Assembly: GCA_902772625.1 (NCBI GenBank)
Contig: CACYBP010000212.1
Location: 1-7,910 of the forward strand
Length of the DNA: 7,910 nt
Source: Oscillospiraceae bacterium
GTDB lineage: Bacteria; Bacillota; Clostridia; Oscillospirales; QAMX01
Reading direction: 5' to 3'
Shown here piece by piece: positions 1 through 6,551 of this stretch. The notes under the pieces were generated by a model, which saw only the letters and a list, made by a program, of their open reading frames with translations, was not told the origin of the DNA and made no database searches. Position numbers and translations under genes: made by a program. Every line of letters begins with the position of its first letter. Position 1 is the first letter of the stretch.

Positions 1-2
1 AT

Positions 3-32
3 AAGCTCCGGCGCCGGGAGCGCGGGGCTTTT
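3..32 (+). terminator. Probable intrinsic terminator of an upstream gene
   Basis: Bases 3-10 (AAGCTCCG) pair with 23-30 (CGGGGCTT), giving an 8-bp stem with one G-U pair. The interior is GC-rich and contains its own small dyad. The stem runs into a short T tract (29-32). The T run is only four bases, so termination may be partial. The element lies directly upstream of the uxaC ribosome binding site, so it either ends a gene left of the window or attenuates transcription into uxaC. Confidence 0.45.
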
Positions 33-44
33 CGGGAGGTATCT

Positions 45-1412
45 ATGAAACTGATCCGGGATGATTTCATGCTGCACTCCGCCGCGGCGGAGCATCTCTA
101 TCACGACTACGCGGAATCGCTTCCCATCATCGATTACCACTGTCATCTTTCGCCGGCGGAGATCGCCGCGGACAAGCGCTTCCGGAATATCACCGAGCTG
201 ATGCTGGGGGGAGATCACTACAAGTGGCGGTTCATGCGTTCGGCCGGCGTCACCGAGGATTACATCACCGGAGAAAGATCCGATGAAGAGAAATTCCGCG
301 CCTGGGCGCGGGTGCTTCCCTACGCGGTGGGGAACCCCCTCTATCACTGGACGCATCTCGAGCTGAAACGCTATTTCGATATCGATATGCCCCTTTCGGA
401 AAAGACCGCGGATCAGGTCTGGCGCATCGCGAACGACCTTCTGGAGACTCCGGCCTTTTCGGCCAGGTCTCTGATCCGCCGGTCCTGCGTGGAGGTGGTG
501 GTCACCACCGACGACCCGGTCGACGACCTGCATACGCACGAGCTGATCGCTTCTTCGGGCTTTGAGACCCGCGTCCTGCCCGCCTTCCGCCCCGACAAGG
601 CGCTTTCGATCGCCGCCCCGGATTTCCCCGCGTACGTCGCGAAGACCGGCGCCGGGGACTACGACGGCCTGGTGAAGTTTCTTCTTTCCCGGATCGATTA
701 TTTCCACGATCGCGGTTCCCGCCTTTCGGATCACGGTCTTTCCGCGGTGGAATACGTCCGGGGCGACGCCAAAGCGGTCTTTGAAAAGCGCATGAACGGG
801 GGAGAGATCACCCCGGAGGAGGCCGCCCTTTTCCGCACCGAGCTTTTCCTGACCCTCGCGCGGAAATACGCCGAGAAGAAGTGGGTGATGCAGCTCCATC
901 TCGGCGCCACCCGCAACAACAGCACCCGCATGTTCCGGAGGATCGGACCAGACGCGGGATGCGACGGCGTGGGGGACCTTTCCATGGCCGAGCCTCTGGG
1001 AAAGCTTTTGGACGCGCTGGACGCCGACGGGATGCTTCCCAAGACCATTCTTTACGCGCTCAATCCCAAGGATTACTATATGCTCGGCGCCATGATCGGC
1101 AATTTCCAGGAGGGGCCGGAGTTCGGAAAGCTGCAGCTCGGCTCGGGCTGGTGGTTCTGCGATCAGCGGGACGGCATGGAGGGCCAGCTTCGCGCCCTGG
1201 GGAATCTCGGTTGCCTCGGAAGCTTCGTCGGCATGCTCACCGATTCGCGCTCCTTCATCTCCTATCCGCGGCACGAGTATTTCCGCCGCATCTTCTGTAA
1301 CCTTCTGGGCAAATGGGTGGAGGACGGAGAGTATCCGCGTGATGAGGAAATGCTGGAGACCATCGTCAGGGGCGTCGCCCACGACAACGCCGAACGCTAT
1401 TTCGGCTTCTGA
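45..1412 (+). CDS. uxaC: Glucuronate/galacturonate isomerase UxaC
   Basis: Uronate isomerase interconverts D-glucuronate and D-fructuronate, and D-galacturonate and D-tagaturonate, the first cytoplasmic step of hexuronate catabolism. It belongs to the metal-dependent amidohydrolase superfamily. The 455-residue product is full length (family about 460-470). Visible family signatures are the N-terminal metal-binding HCH (His32, His34) in IIDYHCHLSP, KWRFMR at 60-65, TTDDP at 154-158, QLHLGATRNN at 283-292, GSGWWFCD near 367, and MLTDSRSF at 397-404 with Asp400, followed by RHEYFRR. The ATG is preceded by GGGAGG with correct spacing. The next gene, a heparinase-like lyase, starts 58 bases downstream on the same strand, which suggests a uronate-utilisation operon. 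Identification is very secure; which of the two uronates is the natural substrate cannot be told from sequence. Confidence 0.97.
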   Translation: MKLIRDDFMLHSAAAEHLYHDYAESLPIIDYHCHLSPAEIAADKRFRNITELMLGGDHYKWRFMRSAGVTEDYITGERSDEEKFRAWARVLPYAVGNPLYHWTHLELKRYFDIDMPLSEKTADQVWRIANDLLETPAFSARSLIRRSCVEVVVTTDDPVDDLHTHELIASSGFETRVLPAFRPDKALSIAAPDFPAYVAKTGAGDYDGLVKFLLSRIDYFHDRGSRLSDHGLSAVEYVRGDAKAVFEKRMNGGEITPEEAALFRTELFLTLARKYAEKKWVMQLHLGATRNNSTRMFRRIGPDAGCDGVGDLSMAEPLGKLLDALDADGMLPKTILYALNPKDYYMLGAMIGNFQEGPEFGKLQLGSGWWFCDQRDGMEGQLRALGNLGCLGSFVGMLTDSRSFISYPRHEYFRRIFCNLLGKWVEDGEYPRDEEMLETIVRGVAHDNAERYFGF

Positions 1413-1425
1413 TCCCGTAAGATAA

Positions 1426-1446
1426 CGGCCTCCCGGCCGGGGGCCG
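1426..1446 (+). other. Intergenic RNA hairpin between uxaC and the lyase gene
   Basis: CGGCCTCC (1426-1433) pairs with GGGGGCCG (1439-1446) around a 5-base loop, giving 8 bp with one G-U pair. No T tract follows; the next bases lead into the AAAGGAGAGG ribosome binding site of the following gene. It is therefore unlikely to be an intrinsic terminator. It could act as an mRNA processing or stabilising stem that separates expression of the two genes. In GC-rich DNA a stem of this size can also arise by chance. Confidence 0.35.
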
Positions 1447-1470
1447 AATCTCATAAAGGAGAGGATTCTG

Positions 1471-3315
1471 ATGAGACTATTTGACGGCTTTGATTTTTAC
1501 CCCGCCCTGCTTCCGGCGAAGGATTTCGTCCGGTACCGGGACGCGAAGGTCCGCTTTTCGTCCGGGGATCTTATGGAGGAGGACAAGGCTCTGATCTTTG
1601 AGGAGGCGGAAAAGGCCCTCGGGGAAGAGATCCCGATCCTGCTTCCCACGGTGTACATGCGTTTCATCCGCGACGGCGACCGGGGCGAATACGAGACCCC
1701 GTATTTCAAAAGAAGACAGATGCTGCGCGCCCTGACCTTTGCCGAAAAGCTTCAGGGAAAGGGACGGTATCTCGATAAGATCATCGATCTTGCCTGGCTG
1801 ATCTCCGAAGAGACCACCTGGGTGCTGCCCGCGCACAACCAGCGCGACGCGCCGGACGCCGGAAGCTGCCTTCTGACCGAGGACGTGGAGGGCGAGATCA
1901 GAAAGATCGACCTCTTTTCGGCCGAGACCGCGGCGGAGCTTTCAAACGTCGTCGACATGATCGGGGAGGAGCTTTCGGGCGAATATGAAATGGTCCGCCG
2001 CAAGATCCTTTACGAGATCGACCGGAAGGTCCTGATCCCCTTCGAAAAATATCTTTTCGGATGGGAAGGCTATACGAAAAACGCGTTCCTGAACAACTGG
2101 AATCCCTGGATCATCAGCAATATCCTCACCGTGACCGCTCTTACCGTCGCCGACGATTACCGCCGGGAGGCGCTGGTGGTCAAGGCGGTGGGGATCCTGG
2201 AGAAATTCACGGATACCTATCCGCTCGACGGCGGGTGCGACGAAGGCCCTTCGTACTGGGGCGCGGCGGGAGCAAGTCTCTTCGACTGCCTGGAGATCCT
2301 TTACGACCTCACCGGCGGGAAGGCCGACGTCTTCTCCTCCGAGCTGGTGGGCAATATGTGCGACTACTTCCGCAAGGCCTTTATCAGCGGGAATTACGTC
2401 ATGAACTTCGCCGACGCCCCGGCGGTGTACGACGCGGCGGCGAACGCGCGGCTCCTGTGGCGTATGTCGCGCCGCACCGGGAATCGGGAGATGGGGAATT
2501 TCGCGAGATATCTCGCCTGGCGCGAAGGATCGTTCAGGCCGGAGATCCCCGCCCATAACACCGTCTACCGGAAGGTCGCGAACTATCTGGAAAAGGTGCC
2601 GCCTTACCAGGGCGGCGGCGTGGTGACCCGCGCCTCCTTCCCGGGCATCACCGTTGCGGTGATGCGGGACGGGGAAGATTTCGACAAGGGTTTCTTCTTC
2701 GCCATCAAGGGCGGAAACAACGGCGAAAGCCACAATCACAACGACGTGGGAAGCTTCGTCCTCTACAGGGACGGTAAGCCGGTCGTGGTGGACATCGGCG
2801 TGGGCACCTACTCCCGCAAGACCTTCTCGGCCGAGCGGTACGAGATCAAGCCCATGACCTCGCCCTATCACAGCACCGCCGAGATCGCGGGATACGCCGA
2901 GCCCGCCGGAAAGGAATACCGGTCGGAGGACGCGGTCTTCGCGCCCGACGGGTCTTCGCTCTCCTTCGAGCTGAAAAAAGCCTATCCCGAAGAGGCGGGG
3001 ATCGTCTCCTACCGCCGGGAGGGAAAGCTTGAAAAGGGAAAAGCGACCGTGACCGACACGCTGAAGCTTTCCAAAGAGGAGGAGGTCGTGTTCCATCTGG
3101 TCTCCTTTGAGAAGCCGGAGAAAAGCGACGGCGGACTCCGCCTCGGCTCGTGCCTCCTCAAGTTTGATCCGGCGCTTTCCCCGGAGATCGAGGAATACGT
3201 CTTCGAGGACGTGAGGTTCGTCGAAACCTGGAAGAGGAACAGCGTCTGGCGCATCCATTTCCGCACCCGCGTCAAGGAGGGAAGCTTCGGCTTCGTTTTC
3301 ACCCCCGCGGAGTGA
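1471..3315 (+). CDS. Heparinase II/III-like polysaccharide lyase, cytoplasmic
   Basis: This 614-residue protein resembles heparinase II/III family lyases, which cleave uronic-acid-containing polysaccharides or oligosaccharides by beta-elimination. The N-terminal half (about 90-350) is predicted to be the all-helical toroid, with NNWNPW at 208-213 and DGGCDEGPSYW at 253-263. The conserved Glu258 and Tyr262 fall where family members carry catalytic residues. The C-terminal half (about 385-610) is the beta-sandwich heparinase II/III domain, with the hallmark GESHNHNDVGSF (418-429, His421 and His423) and VDIGVGTYS at 440-448. There is no signal peptide or membrane segment, so it probably acts in the cytoplasm on imported oligosaccharides. 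The ATG follows AAAGGAGAGG. Its position directly after uxaC supports uronate release feeding hexuronate catabolism. The substrate (heparin/heparan, other glycosaminoglycan, alginate-like or pectin-derived) cannot be assigned. No frameshift is seen. Confidence 0.88.
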   Translation: MRLFDGFDFYPALLPAKDFVRYRDAKVRFSSGDLMEEDKALIFEEAEKALGEEIPILLPTVYMRFIRDGDRGEYETPYFKRRQMLRALTFAEKLQGKGRYLDKIIDLAWLISEETTWVLPAHNQRDAPDAGSCLLTEDVEGEIRKIDLFSAETAAELSNVVDMIGEELSGEYEMVRRKILYEIDRKVLIPFEKYLFGWEGYTKNAFLNNWNPWIISNILTVTALTVADDYRREALVVKAVGILEKFTDTYPLDGGCDEGPSYWGAAGASLFDCLEILYDLTGGKADVFSSELVGNMCDYFRKAFISGNYVMNFADAPAVYDAAANARLLWRMSRRTGNREMGNFARYLAWREGSFRPEIPAHNTVYRKVANYLEKVPPYQGGGVVTRASFPGITVAVMRDGEDFDKGFFFAIKGGNNGESHNHNDVGSFVLYRDGKPVVVDIGVGTYSRKTFSAERYEIKPMTSPYHSTAEIAGYAEPAGKEYRSEDAVFAPDGSSLSFELKKAYPEEAGIVSYRREGKLEKGKATVTDTLKLSKEEEVVFHLVSFEKPEKSDGGLRLGSCLLKFDPALSPEIEEYVFEDVRFVETWKRNSVWRIHFRTRVKEGSFGFVFTPAE

Positions 3316-3364
3316 TCCGAGAGTCCCGTCACCGTTTCACGTCACGTTTCCAAGGAGGGAAATC

Positions 3365-3604
3365 ATGCAGATCTTCAAACTGTTCTCCATTCTCGTGATG
3401 ATCTACTCGGTCATCCAGAGCATCATCTGGTTTGCCCACGGCGAGGTCACCAAGGGCGTGATCATGCTGATCTGCGCACCGATCCTGTTTATCGCCTATC
3501 TGGTCGTACACGCGGTCATGCGCAAAAAAGAGGAAAAGATCGACCGGGAGATCGCTTACAGCGACGACAATCCTCCGAAGAGCAAGCTCTTCAAGGATGA
3601 ATGA
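3365..3604 (+). CDS. Small two-helix membrane protein of unknown function
   Basis: I do not recognise this 79-residue protein. It has two hydrophobic stretches, residues about 4-24 and 31-52, separated by a short polar turn (HGEVTKG). A strongly charged tail follows (RKKEEKIDRE, then acidic and lysine-rich residues to the end). The positive charges after the second helix, together with Lys5, suggest that both termini face the cytoplasm. A strong AAGGAGGG ribosome binding site lies 5 bases before the ATG. The gaps to its neighbours are 49 and 27 bases, so it very likely shares a transcript with the lyase gene before it and the phosphodiesterase gene after it. The strong ribosome binding site and the clean membrane topology make it a credible gene rather than a chance frame. 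Its role, such as a partner of a transporter or envelope enzyme, is unknown. Confidence 0.8.
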   Translation: MQIFKLFSILVMIYSVIQSIIWFAHGEVTKGVIMLICAPILFIAYLVVHAVMRKKEEKIDREIAYSDDNPPKSKLFKDE

Positions 3605-3631
3605 AAGAACCGGTCACGTCTGGGAGGAAGT

Positions 3632-4336
3632 ATGTCTATACTTGTCTGCGCCCACAGAGGCGCGTCGGGCTACGCGCCCGAAAACACCATGAAGGCCTTC
3701 CGGCTGGCATACCGGCTGGGGGCGGACGCCTGTGAAAACGACGTGCATCTCACGCGCGACGGCGCGATCGTGGTGGTGCACGACCACGAGGTCAGCCGGG
3801 TCTCCTCGGGACACGGCAGGGTCGAGGAAATGACGCTGCGGGAGCTGGAGGCTCTCGACTTCGGCGAAGGGGAGAAGATCCCCACGCTGGAGGAGTGTCT
3901 GGCCTTCTTCGACGCCTCGGGCATGACCCTGAACATCGAGATCAAGACCAACGACGAGGTCTACGATCCCGCTCTGGTGGAGGGCGTGGGGCGTGCGGTC
4001 AGAAAGTTCTCCCTTTCTCCGCGCATCATCGTTTCATCCTTCTATCACAAGTCTCTGGTCGAGATGAAAACCCGTTTCCCCGAGATCGCCACGGCGGTGC
4101 TCCACGGCCCGGAGATCCGGGAACCGGGCGCGTACGCGGCCGATCTCGGCGCAAGCTACTCTCATCCGCACTTCGCTTGCGTGAATGGGGCCTTTATGGA
4201 GGAATGCGCCCGCCACGGCGTGCGGGTGAATCCCTGGACGGTGGACGGGGAAATTGATCTCCGGCGGATGAAGGAGCTGGAGGTCAATATGGTGATCTCC
4301 GATTTCCCGGACCGGGCGCTGCGGTGCCTTTCCTGA
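3632..4336 (+). CDS. Glycerophosphodiester phosphodiesterase (GDPD family)
   Basis: This enzyme class hydrolyses glycerophosphodiesters to glycerol 3-phosphate and an alcohol, using a TIM-barrel with a bound metal. The 234-residue product has the whole set of GDPD motifs: HRGASGYAPENT at 8-19 (catalytic His8, Arg9, Glu17), ENDVH at 35-39 (metal-binding Glu35 and Asp37), VVHDH at 48-52 (second catalytic His50), PTLEE at 84-88, NIEIKT at 101-106 (Glu103, Lys105), NPWTV at 200-204 and VISDFPD at 221-227. There is no signal peptide, so the enzyme is cytoplasmic and of the short bacterial UgpQ-like kind. A GGGAGGA ribosome binding site precedes the ATG, 27 bases after the small membrane protein gene. 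It is probably the last gene of the uxaC operon, ending before the inverted repeat at 4354. The family is secure; the exact substrate, and why it sits with uronate genes, are not. Confidence 0.95.
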   Translation: MSILVCAHRGASGYAPENTMKAFRLAYRLGADACENDVHLTRDGAIVVVHDHEVSRVSSGHGRVEEMTLRELEALDFGEGEKIPTLEECLAFFDASGMTLNIEIKTNDEVYDPALVEGVGRAVRKFSLSPRIIVSSFYHKSLVEMKTRFPEIATAVLHGPEIREPGAYAADLGASYSHPHFACVNGAFMEECARHGVRVNPWTVDGEIDLRRMKELEVNMVISDFPDRALRCLS

Positions 4337-4353
4337 ACAGAACGGTATCCATG

Positions 4354-4379
4354 CGGGCGGAGGAAGCTTCCTCCGCCCG
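4354..4379. repeat. Perfect 26-base inverted repeat between gdpD-like gene and permease
   Basis: The half-site CGGGCGGAGGAAG (4354-4366) is followed immediately by its exact reverse complement (4367-4379). As RNA this forms a stem of about 11 bp with a 4-base AGCT loop, and a flanking G-U pair can extend it. It lies 17 bases after the phosphodiesterase stop codon, which fits a terminator. However, neither side has a T tract; the downstream bases are TAATAATC. It may be a factor-assisted or weak terminator, a 3'-end-stabilising stem for the operon, or a DNA operator ahead of the permease. Confidence 0.6.
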
Positions 4380-4424
4380 TAATAATCGCCTGCCGAAAGG
4401 CCTTGGAAAGGGGGAAGCCCCGGC

Positions 4425-5543
4425 TTGCAGAAGATCGTTTCTTTCCTGAAAAAAGAACCGGTGCTGATCGCGGCGCTTTTTGCCATGGTGATCAGCTGCT
4501 TTTTCGTGCCGCCGGATCCCAAGTACGCGGACTATCTCGATTTCCGGACGCTGGCGACGCTTTACGCGCTGATGACGGTGGTAGCGGGTCTCCGGGAGGC
4601 GGGGCTTTTTGATAAGCTTTCCCACGCGCTTTCAGGGAGAGCGAAGAGCGTGCGGTCGCTTTGCGTTTTTTTGATCGCGGCGACTTATTCAAGCTCCATG
4701 CTCATCACCAACGACGTGGCGATCCTGACCTTCGTGCCCTTTACGGCGGCGGTGCTTAGCCTGAGCGGACAGAAAAAGGCCCTTCTGCCCGCCGCGGTGC
4801 TGGAAACCGTGGCGGCCAATCTCGGAAGCGTCGTGACGCCCATGGGGAATCCCCAGAATCTTTTTCTCTATTCCCGGTACGACCTTCCGCTTTCGGATTT
4901 TTTCATGACGACCCTTCCCATCGGCGGGGCGTCGCTTCTGCTGCTCCTTTCAGCCTCTCTCTTTCTTCTCCCCCGGGAAGAGCTCCGGCCGCCGGCAGAG
5001 GAGAAGGCTTTCTTTTCCGCGCGGCATACCGCGCTTTACGCCGTGCTTCTGATCCCCTGCCTTCTCACGGTGACGCGTATCCTTCCGTGGTACTGGATGC
5101 TCGGCACGGTGGTCGCCGTCCTTCTGATCTTTGACCGGAGGGCGCTTTTGCGGGCGGATTTTTTCCTGCTTCTGACCTTTACGGCTTTCTTCGTCTTTTC
5201 CGGCAATCTCGCCCGCATCGAGGCCGTGGACGCTTTCCTGCGGCGCGTTCTGGAGGGGCGGGTGTATCTGACCTCGCTTCTCACGAGTCAGGTGATCAGC
5301 AACGTCCCGTCCGCCCTGCTGCTCGCGGGCTTCACGGAGGAGTGGCGGCCGCTTTTGTGGGGCGTGAACGTCGGCGGGCTCGGGACCCCGGTGGCAAGCC
5401 TCGCGAGCCTGATCGGCCTGCGGCTCTACGCAAGGAGCGAAGGCGCGAAGACCGGGCGGTTCCTGCTTTTCTTCACGGCGGTGAATCTGATCTTTCTTCT
5501 GCTGCTTTCGGGTCTCGCGGCGTTTTTCCTCCGAAAGGCGTGA
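4425..5543 (+). CDS. SLC13/ArsB/NhaD-like ion-transporter superfamily permease
   Basis: This is a 372-residue polytopic membrane protein of the ion transporter superfamily, which includes dicarboxylate/sulfate, citrate, arsenite and Na+/H+ carriers. Diagnostic motifs are ITNDVAILTFVPF at 94-106, VTPMGNPQN at 137-145 in the first re-entrant half, SQVISNVPSALLL at 288-300, and GVNVGGLGTPVASLASLIG at 313-331 in the second. About nine to eleven hydrophobic segments are visible, including residues 11-29, 160-183, 200-236 and 343-368. The start is TTG, with AAAGGGGG about 10 bases upstream. The first in-frame ATG is codon 21 and would cut into the first membrane helix, so TTG is preferred. It is somewhat shorter than typical members. 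The motif set cannot separate an anion or dicarboxylate carrier from a cation/proton antiporter. It follows the uxaC operon but may be transcribed separately, because of the 88-base gap with a strong hairpin. Confidence 0.88.
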   Translation: MQKIVSFLKKEPVLIAALFAMVISCFFVPPDPKYADYLDFRTLATLYALMTVVAGLREAGLFDKLSHALSGRAKSVRSLCVFLIAATYSSSMLITNDVAILTFVPFTAAVLSLSGQKKALLPAAVLETVAANLGSVVTPMGNPQNLFLYSRYDLPLSDFFMTTLPIGGASLLLLLSASLFLLPREELRPPAEEKAFFSARHTALYAVLLIPCLLTVTRILPWYWMLGTVVAVLLIFDRRALLRADFFLLLTFTAFFVFSGNLARIEAVDAFLRRVLEGRVYLTSLLTSQVISNVPSALLLAGFTEEWRPLLWGVNVGGLGTPVASLASLIGLRLYARSEGAKTGRFLLFFTAVNLIFLLLLSGLAAFFLRKA

Positions 5544-5576
5544 GCTTCATCCACGGGGGAAACGGGAAAAGAAAAA

Positions 5577-5612
5577 GAAAAACGGACGGGGATCTCCCGT
5601 CCGTCTCTTTTT
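5577..5612. terminator. Bidirectional intrinsic terminator between permease and sufB
   Basis: ACGGACGGG (5582-5590) pairs perfectly with CCCGTCCGT (5596-5604) around a 5-base loop, giving a 9-bp GC-rich stem. On the + strand it is followed by CTCTTTTT. On the - strand an A-rich run on the left (5567-5581) becomes a long interrupted U tract. It therefore serves both converging genes, the permease ending at 5543 and the suf unit ending at 5625, and should be stronger in the - direction. Confidence 0.88.
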
Positions 5613-5624
5613 GACCGGATAAGC

Positions 5625-6551
5625 TTATCTGAGGAACCCGTTGATGATCTGCTCCTCAGCCTCGGCCTCGGTGAGTCCCAGGGTCATCAGCTTGACGATC
5701 TGATCGCCGGCGATCTTGCCGATGGCGGCCTCGTGCACCAGGGCGGCGTCCACGCTGTTGGCCTCCAGCCCGGGCACCGCCAGGATCCGGCCGCGATCCA
5801 TGATGATGGAATCACATTCGGTGTGTCCGTGGCAGGCGGCGTTGCCGACGATCTTGGCGTCGAATTTCTGATAGGAATCGTCTCTGGCCACCGAGCGGGA
5901 GACCACGTCGGCGCTGGCGCCTTCGCCGTTCAGAAAGACCTCGTAGGTGCTGACCGCGTTCTGCTCGCCGTGGGTCATCAGACGTTCCCGCACCACGAGC
6001 TTTGCCCCGGCCTTCAATTGAGCGGTGGTGGTGCGCACCGTGTCGTCCACGCCCTTGATCTGCACCATCTCCATTTCGACCGAGCTGCCCTCTTCCTGAT
6101 ATACCTCGGTACCGGGGTTCAGGATGCGCTTGCCCTTGCCGTTCCCGGAGCCATAGTGCTTTTCCACGTATTTGACCCTGGCGTTTTTGCCCACGTAGAA
6201 GCGGTGAATGCCGTCGTGCTCGGAATCCTGCGGCCCGCAGTTATCGATGCCGCACCCGGCCACGATCACCACGTCGGAATCCTCGCCGATATAAAAGTCG
6301 TTGTAAACGAGCTCCTTCAGCCCGCTCTGGGTCATCACCACCGGGATGTGGACGCTTTCGTTTTTCGTGCCGGGCAGGATGCGGATATCCAGCCCGCTGA
6401 CGTCGGTCTTCGGGGTGATCTCGATGTGGGCGGTGGACTTTCTCCCCGCCGACTGGCTGTTGGAACGGATGTTGTAGGCGCCCTCCGGCACCTCGTGAAG
6501 GTCGGCCACCTCCCGGAGGAGGCGCTTCTGGATCTCGTCAAGCTTCAGCAC
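5625..6551 (-). CDS. sufB: Short SufB/SufD-type Fe-S cluster assembly protein
   Basis: This is a scaffold subunit of the SUF iron-sulfur cluster assembly complex, partner of the SufC ATPase encoded just upstream. At 308 residues it is much shorter than E. coli SufB (495) and matches the compact SufB-like proteins of anaerobic Clostridia and archaea. The right-handed beta-helix core spans about 40-255 (VAGCGIDNCGPQ at 97-108, GIHRFYVG at 114-121). The C-terminal SufB/SufD segment carries TECDSIIM (Cys246, aligning with E. coli SufB Cys405) and VHEAAIGKI, whose His273 and Glu274 align with SufD His360 and SufB Glu434, ending in EEQIINGFL. Other cysteines are 100, 105 and 240. The start is GTG, preceded by AAAGGAG (bases 6562-6568), and it overlaps the sufC stop by 7 bases, suggesting translational coupling. 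Databases may name it SufD or SufBD; the residues favour a SufB role. Confidence 0.93.
   Translation of the reverse strand: MLKLDEIQKRLLREVADLHEVPEGAYNIRSNSQSAGRKSTAHIEITPKTDVSGLDIRILPGTKNESVHIPVVMTQSGLKELVYNDFYIGEDSDVVIVAGCGIDNCGPQDSEHDGIHRFYVGKNARVKYVEKHYGSGNGKGKRILNPGTEVYQEEGSSVEMEMVQIKGVDDTVRTTTAQLKAGAKLVVRERLMTHGEQNAVSTYEVFLNGEGASADVVSRSVARDDSYQKFDAKIVGNAACHGHTECDSIIMDRGRILAVPGLEANSVDAALVHEAAIGKIAGDQIVKLMTLGLTEAEAEEQIINGFLR

Noticed and set aside
881..1300. A 139-codon + strand frame inside uxaC
   Set aside because: It is fully contained in uxaC in another frame, with an Arg-rich, low-complexity product and no independent ribosome binding site of note.
1942..3258. A 438-codon open frame on the - strand opposite the lyase gene
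   Set aside because: It mirrors the GC-rich codon pattern of the lyase, has a low-complexity composition rich in Val, Asp, Gly and Arg, and shows no family motif. The + strand protein has clear heparinase II/III motifs along the same stretch.
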